From: Rhododendron vialii
Lineage: Eukaryota; Streptophyta; Magnoliopsida; Ericales; Ericaceae
Assembly (NCBI RefSeq): GCF_030253575.1
Contig: NC_080559.1
Coordinates: 26,748,501-26,812,500 of the forward strand
Length of the DNA: 64,000 nucleotides
Reading direction: 5' to 3'
Shown here one piece after another: positions 10,871 through 23,029 of the stretch. Position numbers and translations under genes: made by a program. The notes under the pieces were generated by a model that worked only from the letters and a program-made list of their open reading frames with translations, ran no database searches and had not been told where the DNA came from. How positions within the stretch are numbered: position 1 is the first letter of the stretch; each line of letters begins with the position of its first letter.

Positions 10871-11085
10871 CAGCGGCGACAATGGTGGTGGCGGCAGCGG
10901 CAGCTTGATTGCAACAAAAACGAAAAAAATGGAAAAAATACATTTTCGTGTTAGCCAAACAAGGCCCTTATTTCTTAGGTGGGGTATTTTTGTCATTAAA
11001 ATTATTAGTGGACTTAATGGGTTATGAAACTTAGAAGGGAACTAGATGGGTTTGAAAACTGCTATAGTGGACTTATGCAAAATTA

Positions 11086-12045
11086 GGGCCAAAAAATTCA
11101 GTCCGATTCGGTTCAATTTTTGTACTATGTTCGGTTCGGTTTCATATTTTTAATACACACGATTACACTATTTCTTTTCCTTTTTTGCTCCACACAGTAA
11201 ATAGCTACAAATGTTCCAAAGAAATAACAAGTAGTTAGAGGATAGGAAAATTTATAGATTGCCAAAGTAAAATTCAATATTGGGCAAATTTATCAAAACT
11301 AGTTGGGCACATACGATGCATGCGCAAGTTGAATTTTAACAAAATTCAACTAAACAATAAATGGGAAGCATTTCGCCATTTTTCGCCAAATTTTGACTTG
11401 CACACGTATCGCTTGTGCCTGGGCCTCACCACTACCTTGCAATTGCTTTACTCAAAGTATCTTATCTTGTGACATGGTCGAGTTCAATTCTTGACAAAGA
11501 GTGGGGTGCTATGTTCATTCTATTAGCTCTTAGTGGCATGATAACTATTCGAAACTACCGTGTAACTGATCATATTCTCTCTCTCTCTCTCTCTTCTTTT
11601 TCTCTTTTGATGGTCCCGTATAGCCATCCGTTTCAAGCTTAAGATATTGTATGACTTGCTCTACAGCGCCATACGCGAGATGCGGGGAGAAAAGTAGTAC
11701 CCATGTAATCGCGTGATGATTTGGTTGTGTTTTACTTTTGGGCTAGGCTAACACGAGCCGGTGGTTCTAATGTCATTTGTCTTGTGAAAGGTCATTGTTT
11801 CTTTCTGCAAGGTCAATATGCTACCACACTAGCCTTGGTGGTTTGAGCCTAAGCCGGGGTGGGTGAAGTGTTCAAGAGCCCCAAGCATAGGTGTGGCGAA
11901 GTGTCGCGGTTGTCGAAGTCCAAAATTGAAGGCCAAGGAAGAAACAGCGCTTACCTACGAGTCCAACGGAGTGAATGGTACCAAGATTGGTGCACCGAGG
12001 TGCACACGGATTGCCGAAAGCAAAGACCCATTCTCTGTGTATCTG
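11086..12045. other. Intergenic DNA with a block shared with unit 2
   Basis: No gene seen. 11090-11440 (CCGATTCGGTTCAATTT onward) matches 19925-20250, placing it in the ancestral duplicated unit. 11441-12045 is absent from unit 2. It contains a CT microsatellite (about 11577-11594) and GTCGAGTTCAATTCTTG (near 11478), which is B-box-like but has no convincing A box. The open frame at 11859-12087 has no recognisable family. Confidence 0.5.
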
Positions 12046-12878
12046 CAGGGCCAGCCCTGGGCTTTAGCCCAGATGCCGGCGCTTTAGGCCTCCGAAATTT
12101 TAGAAAAACGAGGGCCTCATTTTTCATTAAAAAAATAAATAAATATATTATATAAATAAATGTTCCGTGTTTCAACACATTGTCAATTCTAGCACAAGTG
12201 GTCTATGTGAGGTACGTGAAATTGGGATGAGAGATACTTGGTTCAACTCCTAGGGAGGATTTCTTTTGACAAAGGTTTTTTTCCCCTTATTTTTTTTTGG
12301 ATCTAGGAATAAATAATATACAACTCTAAACCTTTTGCATTATAAATTAGTTATGTTTTAGTAGTTGTAGGTATTGCTCAAGAGCAAGAGATTCAAATCT
12401 TTTACACACCATCAATGTTTTGATAAGTTTTTTTTCCATCAATGTTTTGATAAGTTTTTTTTTCTTTCGTTTGTTTAATTTTATTTCTAACTTTTAATAT
12501 CAAATTCACAAAATAAGCCACTTTTGCTTACAAATAAACCTAAATAATTTATTCTCATTCAACAAACTTTGATAAAAAAAAGTTAAAAATAGATAATTCT
12601 GTTATTGTTAAAGGTAGTATTCTTACAATTGAAGTTAATAACATGAATAGTAAGAGAAAATGCAGTGGATGACCGGCATAACAGAACTGCATTACGTTTG
12701 ATTCTTTTTTTCAATGGTATGAAAAAATTATTTAGTTAAATTACAAAGCTAAACCATCATATTTAATCTTTTTACTCTATATTTAGCCACTTATATTGGC
12801 TTTTTTGTTAATAAATTCTAGGGCCTAATCTTTTAAATTCGCTTAATTTAGGCCTTCAAAATTTCAGGACTGGCCTTG
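12046..12878. mobile_element. hAT-type non-autonomous element, 833 bp
   Basis: Terminal inverted repeats are CAGGGCCAGCCCTG (left) and CAAGGCCAGTCCTG (right, reverse complement), with a second pair around TTTAGGCCT. Flanking octamers TGTATCTG (12038-12045) and TGTATCTA (12879-12886) match at 7 of 8 bases, fitting the 8-bp duplication of hAT elements. No transposase frame; the interior is AT-rich. Confidence 0.7.
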
Positions 12879-14100
12879 TGTATCTATCCGCATGAGAAAA
12901 AGGGAAAAGAAGAAAAAGAAAGAAAAAAAGGGAAAAGAAGAAAAAGAAAGAAGATGAAGCAGAGGAAGGTGCTGAGAAAAGAAGAAAGTAAACGGAAAGT
13001 ATCAAGAAAGAAGCAGAGTGGGGATTGTCTGCCATTTAACTTCCTTAGGAAGTTGCTTGTTCCTTCTAAATTAAGATTACCAATTTCCAACAGATACTTG
13101 CAGTTTTTTTTAATTGAAAAGAATAAAGTAAAGTTAATTTACGAAGAACCACAACTGATCAAAAGGAAAAGAAAAGAAAAACAATCAAAGAACTGCAACT
13201 GTACGAAATAAAAAAAATAAAAAAAAATAAAAAAGAAGAAAAAGAACCACAAGACTATGGCAGGAAAGAGTTTTTTTTTTTTTTGCTCAGTTAGGATGCT
13301 TGTAAATTTGTAATCTTTGGTGGGAATAGGAATTTGATTGCGAGAAATCAAATTCCTGTAATTCAATAGTCAGAGTAATTCTATTCTTACGTTGGATTAA
13401 TTTTGTAATCTTCTTCAGGAATAATTTATTTTGAATTTTCCTTTGTGTGGATTGAGCCAGAAATTTAGGATTCTCGATCATATCCACCATTTCCTTTTCA
13501 AAGGGATCAGATTTCTACTTAGTTTCAGGAATCAAATCCTTTGTACCGAAATTCTTTGTACCGGTGCATTTTCGGCCATTAATTTAGGGAATCAAAATAT
13601 TTTGGTACACTAATTTCTCGGTACAGAGGATCTCGGGCGTAGTTTGGGAGTATGATACCTAATAAAATATGTTGTTAGAAATCACATTTCTATTCTTGTT
13701 AATTCCAAACGTGGAAAACATCAAAATATGAGATCACATTCTGATTCCCCTAGAGGTACAAGATTAGGTTTTTGTTTGTGTTTTCTTCAACTAATCTTTT
13801 GCAAAGATCCATGAAGTGCATAAAAATAACATTGATGAGAGATGAATCAGAGAGTTCGTTTCGTTTATTCCATACGGCTGTAAAACGTGAAATCATTACC
13901 CTTCAAACTCTTCAAAGAGAGATCAGGAGAGTTCTGTTTGAAATGTTTGAAATGAAGGTAAAAAGTTTTCTTGGATTGAAAAAAAAAAAGAAGATTTGGT
14001 GACCTGTAATGCAGTAGGGCTGTAGTGCATGTTCCATGTCGTCCGTCTCCACAATCATCGATGGATTAGATTCCAAATAACCAATGTATATGATACCGAT
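12879..14100. other. Upstream region of Hsp70 copy 2
   Basis: No gene seen. It starts with GA-rich low-complexity DNA (12890-13015). The rest aligns with 20625-22150 upstream of copy 3, including GAAGAACCACAACT, AGATTTCTACTTAGTTT and TTCTGTTTGAAATG. This is the shared upstream arm of the tandem unit. Confidence 0.6.
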
Positions 14101-14287
14101 CAAAGTCTTTAAAGTCATTTGAAAAGTCATTAAGTCGATCAAATAGTCTTTTTAAGTTCCGAGGTGTCTTTTAAATTCTCAAGAAGTTTTCCTTTAATGA
14201 CACCTAGAAATTTAAATACAACACCCAGGAACTTAAATAGACTCTTCGATCGACTCAATGACTTCTTGAATGACTTCAAAGACTTTG
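14101..14287. mobile_element. Foldback MITE in the promoter of Hsp70 copy 2
   Basis: CAAAGTCTTTAAAGTCATTT at 14101 and the following ~45 bases are complementary to the segment ending GACTTCAAAGACTTTG at 14287. The arms of about 65 bp meet around GAGGTGTC and GACACC. Copy 3 has no equivalent. No target duplication is evident. The right arm holds TTCTTGAA (14263-14270), a heat-shock-element-like dyad. Part of the right arm (TAAATAGACTCTTCGATCGA) is repeated just outside at about 14303. Confidence 0.6.
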
Positions 14288-14360
14288 ACTTAGAAACTAA
14301 GTTTAAATAGACTCTTCGATCGACGCATACCGTAAAAATATCTCGACAGAATAGCTTCCC

Positions 14361-14368
14361 TATAAAAG
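14361..14368 (+). promoter_or_regulatory. TATA box of Hsp70 copy 2
   Basis: TATAAAAG lies 172 bp upstream of the ATG and is conserved in position and context (CCCTATAAAAGGCTGTTCT) with copy 3. Transcription would start near 14392, giving a 5' leader of about 140 nt. Confidence 0.7.
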
Positions 14369-14532
14369 GCTGTTCTGTTCGACGGTTTCCACCCCTTATT
14401 CTACACTACACCCGTTTACTTCATAAAGCTCAAGTGCAACTATTTTCTCTCTAGAGCATTCTACTACTGTATTTGTTTGATCAGTTCCCGTAATATTGTC
14501 AATAGTTTTCGTTTGGTTATCGAGGAAAAAAA

Positions 14533-17054
14533 ATGGCTGGAAAAGGACAAGGACCCGCGATCGGGATAGATCTCGGAACGACTTACTCCTGCGTGGCTCT
14601 TTGGCAGCATGAACGCATTGAGATTATAGCAAATGATCAAGGGAACAGGACGACACCATCTTACGTGGCCTTCACAGATACAGAGCATTTGACTGGCGAT
14701 GCTGCGAAGAATCAAGTTGCCGTGAACGCAACTAACACTATTTTCGGTATGGTCTAAGCGCTAAAAAGTTGTGCTGTTTTTATCCAAGTGCAAGGATTTT
14801 CTTTTGTTGATTCTATTGCATGCTTCTATGCCTTGTGTTTTACAGTGTCGTTATTTCTTCATTAATCTGCCAAATAATCAGCGCTTTTTAATGCCCGCAA
14901 CTTCTTAGAGCCTCTTAGTTATGCATGTCATTTTACACGGATTATAGCTATTAGGGAGAAATCCTTTCGTGTCTTAATCTCGTGATTATTTGAAGGATAA
15001 TAGATAAAAGTAGCATTGATATTCGCAAAAGTGCATTGATATTTGTGAAAGTGTATTAATATTTATACTTTAATGATTAACGAAGAGTTGGACATTTAGG
15101 TGGAGAATTTGGGTCTGGACTGGGAGTGAAGTAGTGTAAACATGGAAGAGATTTGAGGCTGGTACAGAGAGTGGTTATGGAGTTTTGGTTCATGTGATCT
15201 AAAACCTTGCCTCAGACGCCCTTCCTACATCAGTACTACTGCTGCAGCCTGTTTGTAGCCTGTACGGAATGTGATTTCCTTTTGTAACAGTGTCTAAACT
15301 AGCAGCATAAATTCATACAATATAATTTTGTGTTTTGCATCTCTTTTCTACATTATTATACCCTTTCATATATTTAACACATATCTCTACCTAGTTTGCC
15401 ATTGGTTTTTGAAATTTTGGTTTTTCCAGACGCGAAGCGTCTAATCGGAAGAAGGTACAACGACGCCACAGTTCAGGGTGACATCAAACTATGGCCATTC
15501 AAGGTCACACCCAGTCAAGACGACAAACCAATGATTGGAGTAATGTACAAGTATGAAGAGAAGCAATTCTCCGCCGAAGAAATTTCCTCAATGGTCCTCG
15601 TAAAAATGAGAGAAATCGCAGAGGATTACCTCGGCACCACCATAAAAAACGCCGTGGTCACCGTGCCGGCTAACTTCAACGATTCTCAGAGACAGGCCAC
15701 CAAAGACGCCGGAGTCATTGCTGGCCTGAATGTCATGCGGATAATCAATGAGCCAACTGCAGCCGCCATTGCTTATGGTCTCGATAACAAAACCAGTAGC
15801 ACCGGTGAGAAAAAGGTGCTCATATTCGATCTCGGGGGCGGAACATTCGACGTCTCTGTATTAACCATGGAAGAGGGTAAATTCGAGGTTAAAGCTGCTG
15901 GTGGGGATACCCATTTGGGGGGTGAGGACTTTGATAACAGAATGGTGAACCATTTCGTTAGGGAATTCAAGAGGAAGCACAAGAAGGATATTAGTGGGAA
16001 CCCAAGAGCTTTGAGGAGGTTGAGGACTTCTTGTGAAAGAGCAAAGAGGATTCTTTCGACAACAGCTCTGACTACGATTGAGATTGATGCGTTATACGAG
16101 GGCATTGATTTTTTCTCCAGGGTTACTCGGGCCAGGTTTGAGGAGCTGAACATTGATTTGTTCAGGAAGTGTATGGAGCCAGTGGAGGAGTGTTTGAGGG
16201 ATGCGAAAATTGACAAGAGCAATGTCGACGAAGTGGTTCTTGTTGGTGGGTCCACTAGGATTCCAAAGGTCCGGCAATTGCTGCAGGATTTCTTCAATGG
16301 GAAGGAGCTTTGCAAAAGCATTAACCCTGATGAGGCTGTGGCTTATGGTGCTGCGGTTCAGGCTGCGATTTTGAGTGGTGAGCGGAATGACAAGGTTCAG
16401 GATTTAGTACTGGTGTTGGATGTCACTCCGCTTTCCCTTGGTTTGGATGACTTTAGGGGGGTTATGGAGGTTTTCATTCCGAAAAACACCGCCATTCCGA
16501 CGAAGAAAGAGCGATTTTGGTATACTAACAAAGATAACCAAACCAGTATGTCGTTTGAAGTGTATGAGGGGGAAAACACTCTATCCAGAGACAACAACTT
16601 GTTGGGCAAATTCAGCGTGAATGGAATTCCTCCAACTCCTAGGGGCGTCCAGCAGTTCAATGTCTGTTTTGATATTGATGCGAATGGTATTCTGAATGTG
16701 TCTGCAGAGGACAAAACTACCGGACAGATGCACAAGATCATGATCACCAACGAAAAGGGTAGGTTGTCGAAGGAGGAGATTGAGAAAATGGTGCAGGAGG
16801 CTGCGAAGTACAAGTCGGAAGACGAGGAGCACAAGAAGAAAAACGAGGCGAAGAACGCATTGGAGAATTACGCTTATAACATGAGGAATTCTCTTAACAA
16901 TGAGAAGAATGGCGCGAAGATTCCTCAGGCTAACAAGAAGAAGATCGAAGCGGCACTTGAGCAGGCAATTCAGTGGTTGGATGAGAACCAGCTCGCTGAG
17001 AGGGAGGAGTTTGAGGATAAAATGAAGGAGTTGGAGGGCATTTGCAATCCTTAA
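14533..17054 (+). CDS. Hsp70-like chaperone, copy 2 (two exons, C-terminally truncated)
   Basis: Exon 1 is 14533-14746 and exon 2 is 15430-17054, joined by a 683-bp GT-AG intron that splits the Asp codon before AKRLIGRR, a typical intron position for plant cytosolic Hsp70. The product is 612 residues: ATPase domain ([10 protein letters not shown] near residue 10, [27 protein letters not shown]), linker [12 protein letters not shown] with one extra residue, substrate-binding domain and most of the lid. The frame stops at TAA after GICNP, where copy 3 has AAA (Lys). The 3' sequence still encodes the copy 3-like tail to IVELD and ends with TAA at about 17126, so a single A-to-T change removed about 25 residues. 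Even the lost tail has no EEVD, so binding of TPR co-chaperones is doubtful. This is the only copy here with promoter, both exons and an otherwise open frame. Start: the in-frame ATG opens [13 protein letters not shown], as in family members. Confidence 0.85.
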
Positions 17055-19690
17055 ATTGCAAAGATGTACCATGGTGCTGGTTCTGGTGGAAGCGATGCTG
17101 GACACAATATTGTGGAGCTTGATTAAGATGTTCCAATCTTCAGCTTTAGGATTTCAGTAATGCTGATAAAAAAAAAAGCTTTAGGATATCAGTAATTCCT
17201 CTTTGTCCACTGCAAACTATGAACATGTAGTATATTTCGGGTATTTCCTTTCTGTATTTTTCTGTTTTGTTTTTTTGCTTTTGCTTCGCGCAGAACTACA
17301 TATTGCATCTTTACTATGTCATTGCCTGCGGCTGCAACTAGAAGGTGAAAGTGTTCTGTGAAATTGTTGACTTCGTCTCTTTTTGCCAACAAAATTTTGG
17401 GATTACTACTTTTTCCGCAAAGGAGTCTGTGATGGTTCTCTGGTGGGGTTTCTACGAGCATATGAGCAACAGCCAACAAGTAAACAAGTGATACAGAAAC
17501 TGTTTCTTTCTTGGCTAACTACGAACTTTTTTGAAGACACTATTCTAGGTAGTACTCAGTGGAACTAAACTGTTAGAAAAGAAACGGATATGTAATTCTT
17601 CCATTCTTAAGAGTTTTTACATCCAATTTTCTTAGTCAAGATATAGAATCATTTCATTGCACATTGTTCATGCTCGTAAGCCAGCTCAAATCAGAAGGAA
17701 AAAGAGTGAACCCAGAAGCAAGATTACTGTACAAGCTGAATTGTAGTGCTAGGTGGTGGTTTACGAGTATTGAATATATTCTAACAAAATATTAGAAACA
17801 TGAGCACAAAATATGCATATATAATCATACATTTATCAGCAAAGAACTTATACTCTCTCTCTCTCTCTCCCCCCTTTGTGCTAGTGTTCTGCAGTTTTGT
17901 GAAACTTACTTAATAAGGTTATAGTTTTGCGGGGGTTTTGAAGACAAGTGGTGTGGTTGAGAGAGATGAGGAGAGGACCAAAGGCTATGTGGTTGATTTC
18001 TTATCGGTGTCACTTCATTCAATCTCTAGGGATCCAGAGGCTTATCCGTCTGCTTGTATATATGCTCAGGTACTTCAATGGTTGTATTTGTTTCCGCTAC
18101 TGCTACTTTTTTTTTTTTTTTTGTCTTTAAGATTATGAATTGGTTAGTTGTGTTTTAGAGTGTTTCTGTTTTGCCTGGTTTCACTTGCCTGATAACAGTT
18201 GATTGGTATTGTACAGTAAGCACAGTGAGAATGAGAGCGATGGCGAGAGGATTGGTTAGTGAGAGGACATTTTTCCGACATATAAAACCTCCTCTATTGT
18301 ATGAAGATATGATCTCTTGAAAGTGGATGCAAAATGCTTCCCACAAAACATGGAATCTATGTGCGGAACTAGCTAGGGCGTGGAAAATCTATCTGCTGTG
18401 GAGCCTGGAGTTTTGACGTAGGTGTAGAAAAATTCAGGGATTTAAATATCTTGAATTTTTTGTTCGCTTGATGATAGCTTTTTACGCTTTTTAGTCTTAT
18501 GGTTACCAGTAAACATTGATGATTAGATATAGCTTTATTCGGCAGACTCACGGGATGATTTTTTAGATTAGTTTTGCACCAAATCCTACAACCGTTTCTC
18601 GAAGGACAGAGAGAGGGTGTTTTGCTTACCTCTATCTTACTTGGTTCTTGCTCTTCTCAAGCCTCTATCCGCTACTGATACACTGCAATCTTCTTCACAG
18701 CACTTATTCATTTCTAGTTTGCAACCTTGTTTTAGCATTTGCTAGTTAGACGTTGATCTGTCCACTTGGAGTGAGCTCGGTCTTGGTCCTTCCGCAGAAC
18801 TTAAGCACCTGGAGAAAGTGTTTTCCCCACGCAGGAGTGGGAATTCTAACAAATAGTTTTGTATCACTGCGGAGAGTTTTTTTTTATGTATGTTTTCCTT
18901 GCCCTGAAGATTGACGCAAAAGATGAAGATGGAGATCAGTCAGTCACTCAGATACGGAATACAATTGAACTGTTGTCTTATCAAAGGTCATGGCGATGAG
19001 ACTTGTGCCGTCAGATTCTAATCAGTGTACTGTTCAGTTTCACTCTACTTTAACTTGGGATCACGACCTAGCTCATACTGTGCTAGAGGTATGATTGTTC
19101 TCCATTATGTTTTCATCATTTACATCTCAAAATTGCATGTTCAGTTATCTTCCTCGATCCTTAAGCTGTGCAATCCACCTGCTGTTTCGTGGCAGCTTCA
19201 TATTGATGATTTTCGTTTTATTGACAATAGAGCAGCCGGAGAATGACAATAGCAGTGGCCTCAGTGGCCAGTTTATCCGTGTACTATCCCTGGCTTCAAG
19301 AATTCCTTTTTACCTGCGGACTTATTTCATCTCCTTTTTCAATATTTGGATGGCTTAGAAATTGTCTGTGAACCTTGTGCTTATTCTGCCCCTCATCTTC
19401 TATTTCTTGCCTCTTGGCATCTCATCACCCTGGTATTTGTTAGTTATGGGTGTTGCCAATGGATATGCAGAATCTTAAAATCCTGCAATTGTACCAGTTT
19501 TCTCAGTGTGACAGTTATGGACCTTAACTTGGTCTAACGCCGCCAAGCTTACCGGAAAAAAGGTGCAAGACATTTAGCGATTTAGCGTGTTAGTCATTGA
19601 CATTCTCTACGACTACAAGCTATCCCTTTCGGGTAAAATGGTGGATAGGAGAAAGTTGTTGGCCTACTCTCTGAGTTGAGGGAGGAGAAT
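17055..19690 (+). repeat. Segmental duplication, downstream arm of unit 2 (matches 4030-6615)
   Basis: This aligns with the downstream arm of unit 1 throughout and includes the second copy of the unidentified gene fragment. The alignment ends after AGGGAGGAGAATTGTTGAA; the next 120 bp match 7145-7265 of unit 1. Confidence 0.88.
17944..18856 (+). pseudogene. Fragment of an unidentified multi-exon gene, unit 2 copy
   Basis: Exon-like blocks are about 17944-18080, 18217-18254 and 18750-18856. Splice sites and phases are the same as at 4902-5808 and all three frames are open. Differences from the first copy are mostly single residues, for example LHSISRDPEAYPS for LRAISKDPEAYLS, DGERI for DGKRI and VFSPRR for MFSLRR. 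Retention of frame and splice signals in both copies argues that these were real exons. Family unknown; no start or upstream exons are visible. Confidence 0.42.
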
Positions 19691-21439
19691 TGTTGAAGAA
19701 AAAATGCAAATTCACGAGCAAAACAAGAGCTAATTTTAGAAGATGAGCAAACAAAAATTAAACATCAATAACTGTTTTCCAGTTCTATGTTTTCATCAAT
19801 TCATGAGCAACCATGTAAGTAACAAACACGAGCTAATTTTAGAAGAGCCATTAACAAGTGATAATTAAAAAGAAAATAGCCGTGTATGAGAATGGAGTTC
19901 TCCTCCCTTTGTCCAAGAACGTAGGGCCAAAAATTCAGTCCGATTCGGTTCAATTTTTTGTACTATGTTCGGTTCGGTTTCATATTTTTAATACACACGA
20001 TTACACTATTTCTTTTCCTTTTTTGCTCCACACAGTAAATAGCTACAAATGTTCCAAAGAATAAAATAACAAGTAGTTAGAGGACAGGAAAATTTATAGA
20101 TTGCCAAAGTAAAACTCAATATTGGGCAAATTTATCAAAATTAGAGGCCGGGCACACACGATGTTTGTGCAAAACAATAAATGGGAAGCATTTCGTCATA
20201 TTTTGACTTGCACACGTATTGCGTGTGTCTGGGCCTCACCACTACCTGAAAAATTAAAAAGAAGAGTGACGAAATAGAGTATCAAACCAAGCCAAGCTTT
20301 GTACGCTTTTTCTCTCTGTTGAAGAAGCTCTAAAGCTTAAGGGTGGAAGAAAACAAAAAAGAATGATAAAATAATCCTACGGATTTCAAGGAGCATTTTT
20401 GTAAAGTAAGTGGTGTAGTGGAGGGTAATTAAGTCATGCATTGAATGAGTTTTGGCATGAACAAAAAAGATTTTGATAGAAATAAAAGTGGTTTTGGCAT
20501 TATCAGCACCCTCGGAGAAAGCCTAATTGAATGGGCTTTAGCTTGAGTTAAATTTAGGAAACTCCCCTCATTTTAGGTGATTGATGCATGGGATGTGTTG
20601 TCTAATGTGATTTCAACACCACTGGATGCTTGCAGTTTTTTAATTGAAAAAAGAATAAAGTAAAGTTAATTTACGAAGAACCACAACTAATCAAAATGAA
20701 AAGATAAAAAAAAAAAAAATCAAAGAACCACAGGACCAATGCAAGAAAGTGTTTTTTGGCTCAGTTTGGATGCCTGTAATTTTAGTGGGAATAGGAATTT
20801 GGTTGCAAGAATTAAATTCTAATAGTCGGAGTAATTCTATTCTTAAATCTTACGTTTCGATTAATTCTGTAATCTTCTCGAGGAATAATTTATTTTGGAA
20901 ATTTTTTAAACACAACCATTTCCTTTTTGTATAGATTTAGCAAGGAATCTAGGCTTCTAACATCCACCATTTTCTTTTGGAAGGGATCAGATTTCTACTT
21001 AGTTTGGGGAATCAAATCCTCCGTACCGAGAAATCAGTGCATTTCGGCCATTAGGTCATACAACAATTTTAAAACATAACAAAAACTCACACAATCTAAC
21101 GATCCAAAACATCTCGGTACATAGGTACACCAATTTCTCAGATCTCGGGTGTAGTTTGGAAATATGATTCCTAATTAAACATGTTATCATGAATCACACT
21201 TCTATTCTTGTTAATTCCAAAAATGGAAAACATTGAAATATGATACTCGCATTCCCATTCCACTGTGGTACAAGATTTAGGTTTTTATTTGTGTTTTCTT
21301 TTACTAATTTTTCTTTTGCAAAGATCCATGAAGTACATCTATCTATCAATATCCTACGCAAATATGTTTGAATCCCAAAAGCCACCAAACCCCTAATCCT
21401 TATTTTTTAGACTTTTGATTTTTTTATTTGTAAAAATGT

Positions 21440-21470
<31 letters not shown>

Positions 21471-21576
21471 CGTGGGAGAGGGAGAGAGTGGGAAGTGGGA
21501 GGGGCTATCCCCTGTACCAAATTGGTGTTCCAACTTTATGTACCATGCTTCTAAAATCTAAAAGAGGAGTGCTAGG
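19691..21576. other. Intergenic DNA between units 2 and 3
   Basis: No gene seen. It is a mosaic of blocks also found upstream of copy 2 (19925-20250 with 11090-11440; 20630-21170 with 13100-13650). A GA microsatellite lies at about 21440-21468. Confidence 0.55.
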
Positions 21577-21700
21577 TACCCCGAAAGAATATCCAGAAAT
21601 TACTCCGAATTTGAAAATCAATGGTCCAGATTCACTTGAAGTCAATCTGGACCATCGATTTTCAAATTCGGAATAGTTTCTAGGTACTCTTTCGGGGTAC
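21577..21700. repeat. Near-perfect 124-bp hairpin
   Basis: The left arm starts GTACCCCGAAAGA and the right arm ends TCTTTCGGGGTAC. The arms stay complementary through TTCAAATTCGGA and AATCTGGACC, closing on an 11-nt loop (CACTTGAAGTC). It has the form of a foldback MITE or a young inverted duplication. No target duplication is visible. Confidence 0.65.
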
Positions 21701-22368
21701 ATAAAATTTTCCAATCTAAAATCTAATTGATCTAATCTAATTCCTCCAAGTGTCAAAAATCTAATTAATTGGTTATAAAAAGGGTGTTGCTAATACCAAA
21801 GCTGTTTTTGTTTTTGTCGAAACTCTAGCGTTGTGTCCGTTCGATACACGAGAACGTTAAAAAAATACAATCATGATTTTTTTTTGGTCCTGTGCATTAA
21901 ACGGGATACAACGCTAGTAAAAATTGGAAATAAAAGCAGAGTATATAACCTAAGCGAATTAAAAAACGGAATAAAATTAGCAAAGGCGGAATGGAAAACT
22001 GAAAGCATTGAAGAGAGATTGAGAGAGTTCGTTTCGTTTTCCTCTACGGCGCAAAACGTGAAATCATTACCCATCAAAACTCTTCAAAGAGAGAGGGAGA
22101 GTTCTGTTTGAAATGAAGGTAAAAACTAGGAGTAAAAAGTTTTCTTGGACCGAAAAAAAAAAATTAAGGCCCGGTTCGTTTTGGGGTCTTTTCGGATTTC
22201 AAAACCGCTAGGCACGGTATTCAATAAATACTCGTATAATCTGATTTGTTTGGTTCCCTGCCTATATACCAAACTAGGGTTTGACCCCGTTTAATGCACG
22301 GGAACACATACAATTATGTTTCTTCAAACCTACTCCTAATCACCCAATCTCAGTGTCCCTGTGTTCCC

Positions 22369-22376
22369 TATAAAAG
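22369..22376 (+). promoter_or_regulatory. TATA box of Hsp70 copy 3
   Basis: TATAAAAG is in the same context as in copy 2, about 157 bp upstream of the old ATG. The DNA further upstream is unlike copy 2. Confidence 0.55.
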
Positions 22377-23029
22377 GCTGTTCTATTCCACGGTTTCCAG
22401 TTCCACCCGTTTAAAAAGTCATAAAGCTCAAGTTCAACTATTTTCTCTCTAGAGCATTCTACTGTTTGTTTTATCAGTTCCCCGTAATTCTGTCAATAAT
22501 TTTCGTTTGGTTATAGGCAAAAAAAATGGCTGGAAAAGGACAAGGACCGGCGATCGGGATAGAACTTGGAACGACTTACTCCTGCGTGGCCGTTTGGCAG
22601 CACGAACGCATTGAATTGTCATAGCAAATGATCAAGGGAACAGGACGATGCCGTCTTACGTTGCGTTCACCGATACACGTTTGACAGGCTACATGTTTGA
22701 CAGGCAACGCTGCGAAGAATCAAGTCGCCGTGAACGCTACTAACACTGTTTTCGGTATGGTCTAAGCGCTAAGAATTCAATGGTTGATTCTATTGCATGC
22801 TTTTATGCCTAGTGTGTTTTACAGTTGTTATTTCTTCACTAATCTGCGAAATAGTCGGCGCTTTAATGCCCGCTACGTCTTAGTTATTCATGTCGTTTTA
22901 ATGTACTTTCTTTCGAATAAAACTGCAAATTTCACTAGAAGTATATCTAACACATGCATGGTCTGTTCAAACCAAACAAAACACATAATAGACAAGCAGA
23001 GAAAAACTTCTCTATGGAAGTTTCCGTAA

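Larger units (their letters stand above)
7278..11085. mobile_element. Non-autonomous element of about 3.8 kb with long imperfect terminal inverted repeats
   Basis: About 75-90 bp at the left end (from GGTCCACTATAGCA at 7285, through AAGTCCACTTCTAA, to AATCCACTAATA near 7354) recurs inverted at the right end (about 10995-11075, ending TGCTATAGTGGACTT). AAAAAATT flanks both sides and could be an 8-9 bp target duplication. Unit 2 lacks the whole stretch (19830-19920 instead). There is no transposase frame. The interior is AT-rich and carries an LTR-like block, two small hairpins, a palindrome array and one GC-richer patch. Long inverted repeats and a possible 9-bp duplication suggest a Mutator-like element. 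The exact ends are uncertain because AGGGCC next to the right end also occurs in unit 2. Confidence 0.55.

Noticed and set aside
11441..11660. B-box-like GTCGAGTTCAATTCTTG suggesting a SINE
   Set aside because: No A box, no A-rich tail and no flanking duplication.
15773..16321. Open frames of up to 214 codons on the minus strand across the Hsp70 exons
   Set aside because: They are antisense shadows: the same frames recur in all three copies and follow Hsp70 codon structure, with no family signature.
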